64,000 nucleotides of DNA from Cryptomeria japonica (Eukaryota > Streptophyta > Pinopsida > Cupressales > Cupressaceae), in NCBI RefSeq assembly GCF_030272615.1, contig NC_081412.1:341433370-341497369 (forward strand), written 5' to 3'. Positions 57,951 through 64,000 of this stretch are shown piece after piece; the stretch's first letter is position 1, and each line of letters opens with the position of its first letter. The notes beneath the pieces were generated by a model, which did not search any database, was not told the origin of the DNA, and was given only the letters and a program-made list of their open reading frames with translations. The position numbers were made by a program, and so were the translations under genes.

Positions 57951-60900
57951 TCTTGATGAATACTAATATGGACAGTTTTTGCAAGGATAAAAGTTTTTAC
58001 AATAAAGGGATACGAGTGTAATGAAACAATGACCTCATACCACCTTACTCTTGGGAAGTTTTAATCCACCAATTTGGTATTAAACCATATTGACATACAA
58101 GGTTAAAACCTACCTTGAGCAAGTTTACCCACAAGAGTACAATCTACTATCCTTAGGATTATGAGAGCATTCCTTGAGAGTGGAGGCTTGAGGTTATAGT
58201 TTAAAGGGTCTTCTTTCAAGTTTGGTGTTCCACAAAACTTCCAAGTGCCAATTTAGATAGTAACCTCCAAATACATCACGTGTAGTGTTCATGCTGTGTT
58301 TACAAGTTTTATAAGAAGTGTCACCCTCTCTACCCTTTTGACTGTATGTATTGGGGACAGTCATACATCTAACTTACCTTGGTTTTAAAAGTCACAAAAT
58401 GCTTGCCTAGATGATGGTTTGTATTCTTCTTAACACTGCCCAAGCATGAGTAACCAGTATAATATATGTAGACTGCACTTTGGATGTTCTGTTGTTGTTA
58501 ACATTGCTATACTACCCTTCTTGACTGTGATTTTTTGGGACAGTCAACATAGACTTTCTTTCAAGCATGATAGAACATAGTGACATGTTTAGAAATGTAT
58601 TTCAAAATCCACAAAATCAATCCCTCCATGATTTTTTGGCATGCAACTCAAAATACAACATAATAGAGGTTTAAGAAGGGTTTTTGGACTCAGAAACTTA
58701 GACTATGATTTTGGTTTCAATTTGCATTATCAATACCCCATTTTGTCCATGCAATAACTATTTCATGCGCGTCCCACAACAAGGTTTTAAGAGTCTTTGG
58801 AGGTGTTTGAAAACACTAGCAAAGAGGGAAAAAATGACTGTCATAAGAATTGGGACTGAGATCTAGTGAGACCCCACGAGTTTTGCAAGGTTTAAGGCTT
58901 GGGCAGTCTTTAAACTTTAATGTTTGTTGACATAGCATGAAAGTTAGGTCCTATGAAAGATGTTTATTCTTCCTACATGCATGTTGTAACTTCCAACTAT
59001 CCCTCCTTATGCATACACTTCGAATCTCCTCTTCCTTGGGTTGATACATGAAAATATCAACCCCTTTACTGGCTCAAACTCACAACAATTAATAATAGCA
59101 ATTTATGCAGGTGGATCTAGATAATAGATCGTATAAAGTTCCCTCAAGAAGAAAAACTCACTTTTCTAGACTGTATCTTAGATGAAGGTGAGATGTTGTA
59201 TATACCACCTAAGTGGTGGCACTATGTGAGATCTCTTACCACAAGTTTTTCTATCAGTTTTTGGTGGAATGTATCAAGTATTGATGATGATGGCTCTGAA
59301 TAAAATATTATCATTTGAAGTCTCTGATTATAAAACCCATCACATAAGCCTCGCCTCAATGTAATTGCCTTTTTAAGATGCTTAAGAGTATAATAATGGA
59401 AACAAGGCAATACATTAGTATGAATGATGTTTTGCATTTTATGCTCTTTCTGGCATATGCTATTGTGGATGATGGTGAAACTTCTTTTCAGATGTCTAAT
59501 ATTTAGCTAGGGTCATATTAGCAATTTATTGGTTAAGTTTGCCATTTTATAATAAAAAATTCCTTTCCCATTTGAGAATATCTTGTCTTAATAGGAAATA
59601 TAAAGTAAACTGATGTTCTTGCATTACCCCTTCTTTTATGAACATCTGTAATGATTGGTAGTTTCTTATCTTGGCAAATAATCCTGCTTGTGACAATATT
59701 TAACACAGCCATAATGCCAGCGTGTATATTATATTAAAAAATCACTCCTACTCAGAAGTGCTCATTTGAAAGAAATAAAGAATATGTATACAGTGAAAAA
59801 TGTCTTTTTTGCATGAAAAGGAAATGGATAGAGGCATGACATTGCTGTATACTTTACTTTTTTTTGTTTATAACCATGTAGCTGTAGTAGGCATAGGCGT
59901 TGGATATGTGAATAAATATCTTGGGATGGTGATCATGTAGGTGCTTTCTTTAAGAAAGATATTGCAATCATATTTCCAAAAGCAGTCAGCAATTGTTATA
60001 CCAATTATTTCAAGAAGAAACAATGTGAGTTTGGTACTGTGACCTGTAGGTGGAAAAATCAGGCATACCACTAACTAGACACACAACATCCTAGGAAAAA
60101 GTAATGTCTCCACAAAAGTTGTAGTTGGCATTATTGGAAACGATGAAAAGTATAAAGGAGACTGTAATGTAAACTATGAATTATATTGTTCTCAAATACA
60201 CAGGCTTACATAATATGGCCCCATTCCACTAACTACTCAGTTGAGTTTATGCACATTAATATTTTATTGTGATTGATTAATGTTAGAAAGAAGTTTACTT
60301 AAACTCTTGATTCTAACATTAAGTGTGGAATATTTTAGCTTATAAAATAAAGCACAAACCCTAAAAGAAAAGGCTTTGTTATGTTTTGTCGTTAAATTGC
60401 TATATCATGTTTTCGACACATGGATGATCACATGATGATTATAGTGACCTTGATTGACTTGCCTTTGTCTTTTAACAAATCAAAGCCATAAATTTCTAAG
60501 GCTTTAGCTGAACTTTTGAATCAAGAAAACCATACGCTTTTATGCATTCCAATGTAGTAGATATTTTTGTTGTTGGAAATTGTAAGCCTTCTACAATTTG
60601 AAACAAGGTTATAGATGTAGACTTATCAACTTGACTTGTTCTAAACAACATACTAGTAGAGCTTCTTCATGGTCCAAAGATAGAGGTGGTGGACATAAGG
60701 TGGATGAGGAAGACACTCGTGATTCAAATTTGAGTGAGGTATAGGACAAGGGAATCTTGAAATCTTGAAAGAAATTTTAATGTTCGTAGTGTGGAGAATG
60801 TGTTCGCTACATGTTAAAGTACCTAACATCTTTGGAAAAAAATAGAGAAAATTAAAGAAGGATCAACAAAGTAGTAGATTAAAATAGTCCAAATTTTCAC

Positions 60901-62387
60901 AATTACCTTTGAAAGGACAACATTAGATGACTTATTTGATGTTTGGATCATAATTATAAGAGGTAGAAAAAATGACACATGGAGGATTTCATTTTGAATT
61001 ATAAAATGGGTAACCTTATATCCCATTTGACTTGTAGATTACTCTTTTCATAAACGTAGTCTTGGTTTGAGAAAAGTTTTGATTTCATTGTTGGACAAAT
61101 ATCCTTGGTAGGGCATTTATCTACTTTAGAATAAATTTTGTCTAATTTAAGGCAACCAAAATTGGGAGCTAGCTAAGAAGAAGACTAAAAGTGAATAGTT
61201 ATTGCATAGAACTATACATATGCGGAAGATGAAGATATAGTTAGCTGTCACATGAAGAGAAACCATTGTATTTCATTCAGTGATATATCAAGCTTTGTTG
61301 TTTTTTGGCACTTGTGGAATGAGTGTTCAAAGCATGAGGGTTCTGCACACCAAAAGCTAACATCGTGATCCCTTTTTTCATATTTTTATAAGTGTCTATG
61401 TCAACGTCATGACATATTCCTTGACATCCATGTACTAGCACTCAAATATGTTCAAATCAAATGACTCTAGCCCATCACTTGGGGTGGGCTTTACTTTCTT
61501 CATTCCACAAATTGATATGTTCTCATATGTTAGGGTTTAAATTGAAGACAACTTGAATTAACCTTTAATTTATAGTAAACGTTTTCTCCATTGGATCTAC
61601 AACATCCATTTTCAGAAGGTCATAATTCTTGAAAATCCATTTTACTAGTTCTAGGCTTATGAATGAATTTGGCACAATGATGTTGTCCAAATCATATTTC
61701 CAAGTGTTACATGGTCTAACACCATTGAAATATTTGTTGGAGAAGATCTTGAACAAGTTCTAGACTATTCTAAAGGTTAGAGTATCTCTTATATATGCTT
61801 TGGAGTCCTTTACGTGGTCTATGAGTACCCACTTCACTACAAACTTCTCAAATTTATTTGTTGCTAATGGGAGTTGCTCAATTAGGTCTTAGGTGGCACT
61901 TCATTTAGATAACATGACAATAGTCTATGGAGGCTTACGACTCAATTTTTTTGGTTATAAGAAATTTTGGATGTAATGCAATACACAATGGTGAATTTAA
62001 AACAGCTTGAAACTACAACAAAGAAAACCTAGATCCTTATGAATTTGGAAAAAAAAACCATAAATATCTTGAAATCTTCAATGTAGGATAACGCCATTAT
62101 GAACACAACAAATCTGGTTAGAAACTTGACTTACTAAACTTACAAAATCTTGAACTTTGAAAGTGAGAATAAAAGCATAATTTTTATTTGATTGAACTTT
62201 GAAGAGACCAATGAAGATGTAGTTGGCCTATTAAAAGCAATTTATATTTTGAATGAACATGGAATGGGCCAACAAAGTATTTGCAAGTTGAATTTAGAAC
62301 ACACAATAAGTGCAAATCCTATTGATAGGTTGCAATCTCTAAAAATCAGCATCATTCTTCTTTTTTTTAAAATAATTTGAACATCGT
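57951..62387. other. No recognisable gene
   Basis: AT-rich sequence with short unconvincing open stretches on both strands and no TE domain that I can identify. Confidence 0.4.
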
Positions 62388-62680
62388 TGGAATTGCGACG
62401 GTAAAGACTGACACGTCTAACGGGCGTGCTATATGCTCGACGACATTGGCTCATCAAATGGGTGGTAGAAGACTGTCGAAATTTTGATGATAAAGACTGA
62501 CACGTCCGACGGGCATGCTATATGTCCGACGTCATTGGCTCATTGGATGGGTGGCAGAATACCCTCAGAATTCCGATGGGAAAGACTAACATATCTGAGG
62601 GGAATGCTATATGCCTGATGAAATTATCTCATCAGAATGGCGGTCACGTTCACCATCGGAGGTGTCCTGGTGTTTGTCAG
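62388..62680 (+). repeat. CACTA right subterminal tandem repeats, about 90-bp unit
   Basis: Units start near 62388, 62478 and 62567, with a partial unit from about 62679. Each carries a GAATTCCGATGG-like start, then AAAGACTGACACGTCCGACG, a GCTATATG and a second CGACG motif, then TTGGCTCAT. Typical of CACTA subterminal regions that bind the accessory transposase. Confidence 0.8.
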
Positions 62681-62771
62681 AATTTTGATGGCTTCGAGTA
62701 ATTTGATAACATCCGACAACAAGTTTTCAATGATGTTTTTTGTCGGTTTTTCGACGAAATGCAGTCGAAAA

Positions 62772-62816
62772 TCCGATGAATTACCGTTGGAATTCAACCC
62801 CAAATGTACTACTATG
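62772..62816 (-). repeat. CACTA right terminal inverted repeat
   Basis: Reverse complement starts CATAGTAGTACATTTGG, matching the left end CACTAATGCATTTGG with mutations in the terminal CACTA. Confidence 0.6.
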
Positions 62817-64000
62817 TCAGTATTAGGATTTGAGGAGTTGAAGACCTTGTATGATGATGACCAATATTTTGCAGAACCTTGGAGAGCATGTAGAGAACCG
62901 ATTATGCTAGACATAAGTCAATGGTTAGATTATTTCATTCGGGATGGGATGTTATTCAGAGGAGTTCAGTTGTATATACCTAAGAACTCTATGAGAGAGA
63001 ATATGATAAAGGAGAAGCATAGTGGAGGATTAGACAGACACTTTGGTATTGACAAAATAGTAGCATTGGTGAGTGAGAACATTACTTTTGGCCTTAGATT
63101 CATTAGGATGTTAGGAAATTTGTGCAAAGTTGTAGAGTTTGTCAAGTTGCAAAAGGTAGTAGTCAGAATGTGAGATTGTATAAGCCTTTGATAGTACTAG
63201 AGAGACCTTGGGAGGACATAAGCATGGATTCCATACTTGGATTGCCTAAGACACGGAGAGGAAATTATTTTATATTTGTGGTGGTGGATAAATTCTTAAA
63301 GATGGCTCATTTCATACCTTGTAAGAATACATCAAATGCAGTGCTTGTAGCTGACTTATTTTTCAAAGAAGTGGTGAGATTGTATGGATTACCTAAGAGC
63401 ATAGTTTCAAATAGAGACACTAAGTTTGTTGGTTATTTTTGGAGAAATTCAGTTCTAATTTTCACCCACAGACTAATGGATAGACATTAGTAAATAGGTG
63501 TTTGGCAAATTTGTTGAGATACTTAGTTGGAGAGAAAACTGGAAGTTAGGATTTGATTCTTGCACAAGTAGAGTTTGCCTACAATAATTCAGTAAACAAG
63601 AGTACCAGAAGAACACCTTTTGAGATTGTTATTGGAGCACACCCTAGAGGTATATCAAAATTGAGAGATATCAGTAATGAAGACAAGCGGAGTGTAGAAG
63701 CAAAAGAGTTTGCATATCACATGGTGACCTTACATATTCAGGTTAAGCAACATTTGGAGGGTATGAACAACAAGTATAAGGAGAAAACAAATGATGAGTG
63801 GAGACATAAGGAATTTGAAGTTGGCAATGAAGTGATGGTGTATCTGATAAAAGAGAGATTTCTAGTTGGAACCTATGACAAATTGCAGATGAGGAAGTTT
63901 GGACCTTGCAAGATCTTGAGAAAATTCAGTTTCGAAAATGCATATGAAGTGGAGCTACCGGATAGTCTGAGCATTTCACCTATATTCAACATTGCAGATC
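62817..64000 (+). pseudogene. Element A integrase (to window edge)
   Basis: Sense resumes with VLGFEELKTLYDDDQYF, then EPWRACREPIMLD and QWLDYFIRDGMLFRGVQL. The zinc-binding H2C2 region follows: EKHSGGLDRHFG and, after a frameshift near 63120, [10 protein letters not shown]. The core shows [20 protein letters not shown], the second Asp in [12 protein letters not shown], and HPQTNG then a stop, where the conserved NGQTE Glu is lost. After that, AYNNSVNKSTRRTPFEIVIG and the GPY/F-type C-terminal MRKFGPCKILRKFS at about 63900. No chromodomain can be judged because the window ends. It would have inserted the cDNA; now inactive. Confidence 0.93.

Larger units (their letters stand above)
39616..62816 (+). 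mobile_element. CACTA (En/Spm) DNA transposon, about 23.2 kb
   Basis: It interrupts element A pol between RNase H and integrase; sense resumes exactly beyond it. The left end begins CACTAATGCATTTGG. The right end, reverse-complemented, reads CATAGTAGTACATTTGG, and the two ends stay alignable for about 45 bp (ATTCC, GGTT, TC-T-GGA). The 3-bp TSD typical of CACTA is degraded (left TGA or ACA, right TCA). Subterminal repeats rich in TCCGACG lie at both ends, and the interior encodes a TNP2-type transposase and a second gene on the plus strand. The unusual length suggests further insertions inside. Confidence 0.85.
11490..64000 (+). mobile_element. Element A: plus-strand Ty3/gypsy retrotransposon, split by two large insertions
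   Basis: Pieces in order: end of 5' LTR (to 11786), primer-binding site (11792-11803), gag start (11900-12216), rest of gag, protease, RT and RNase H (36876-39615), integrase to the window edge (62817-64000). Coding sense resumes across both gaps, which shows that B (12217-36875) and the CACTA element (39616-62816) are later insertions. The domain order gag-PR-RT-RH-IN defines Ty3/gypsy. The 3' LTR lies beyond the window. Confidence 0.88.

Noticed and set aside
62388-62680. CRISPR-like array
   Set aside because: The units are contiguous tandem repeats without unique spacers and sit in a plant transposon end.

Overview
This window looks like intergenic DNA from a seed plant with a large, repeat-choked genome. 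A conifer or other gymnosperm is plausible, but that rests on the general look of the repeats and is an inference. The DNA is AT-rich. I see no intact host gene and no rRNA, tRNA or CRISPR array. Almost everything recognisable is transposable-element sequence, and most of it is nested: an old element holds a younger one, which holds a younger one still. Target-site duplications (TSDs) and coding frames that resume across the insertions let the order of events be read directly.

Layout. 1-2006: 5' end of a minus-strand LTR retrotransposon (LTR 1201-2006) sitting in a decayed plus-strand Ty3/gypsy integrase (2007-2700). 3297-6111: a 5'-truncated plant L1-type LINE with an 18-bp TSD, RT C-terminus, zinc-knuckle region, RNase H, an extra 3' ORF and a 3' stem-loop instead of poly(A). 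6112-11490: AT-rich, mostly unassigned. About 11490-64000: a plus-strand Ty3/gypsy element (element A), split twice. Its gag is split at 12216/36876 by a 24.7-kb minus-strand gypsy element (element B, 12217-36875, TSD ATGGA). Its pol is split between RNase H and integrase at about 39616/62816 by a 23-kb CACTA DNA transposon.

Inside B: an env-position ORF of about 840 codons (12684-15200), a Ty1/copia element (15320-22266) whose 5' LTR is truncated where B's integrase is also missing, and a copia-like solo LTR (23011-32532, TSD AGTTT). The solo LTR is itself split by an 8.0-kb non-autonomous LTR element (23155-31182, TSD GTTTG). That element carries two long ORFs, a remnant of the pre-protease region and a G-patch, but no gag, RT or integrase that I can recognise.

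Inside the CACTA element: a degenerate multi-exon TNP2-type transposase gene (45159-49537) ending in a (GATGGT)n-coded Asp/Gly tract. Downstream on the same strand is a second multi-exon gene (about 50510-55663). Its first recognisable exon encodes a SET domain (histone-lysine methyltransferase fold) and its later exons resemble the En/Spm TNP1-like accessory protein. A SET domain in the accessory gene of a plant CACTA transposon is the most striking observation here.

None of the elements looks autonomous now. Most premature stops I checked are TAG or TGA explainable by C-to-T change at CAG, CGA or (opposite strand) TGG, as expected for heavily methylated repeats. By-eye LTR divergence (about 10% for B, about 2.5% for the non-autonomous element) agrees with the nesting order.
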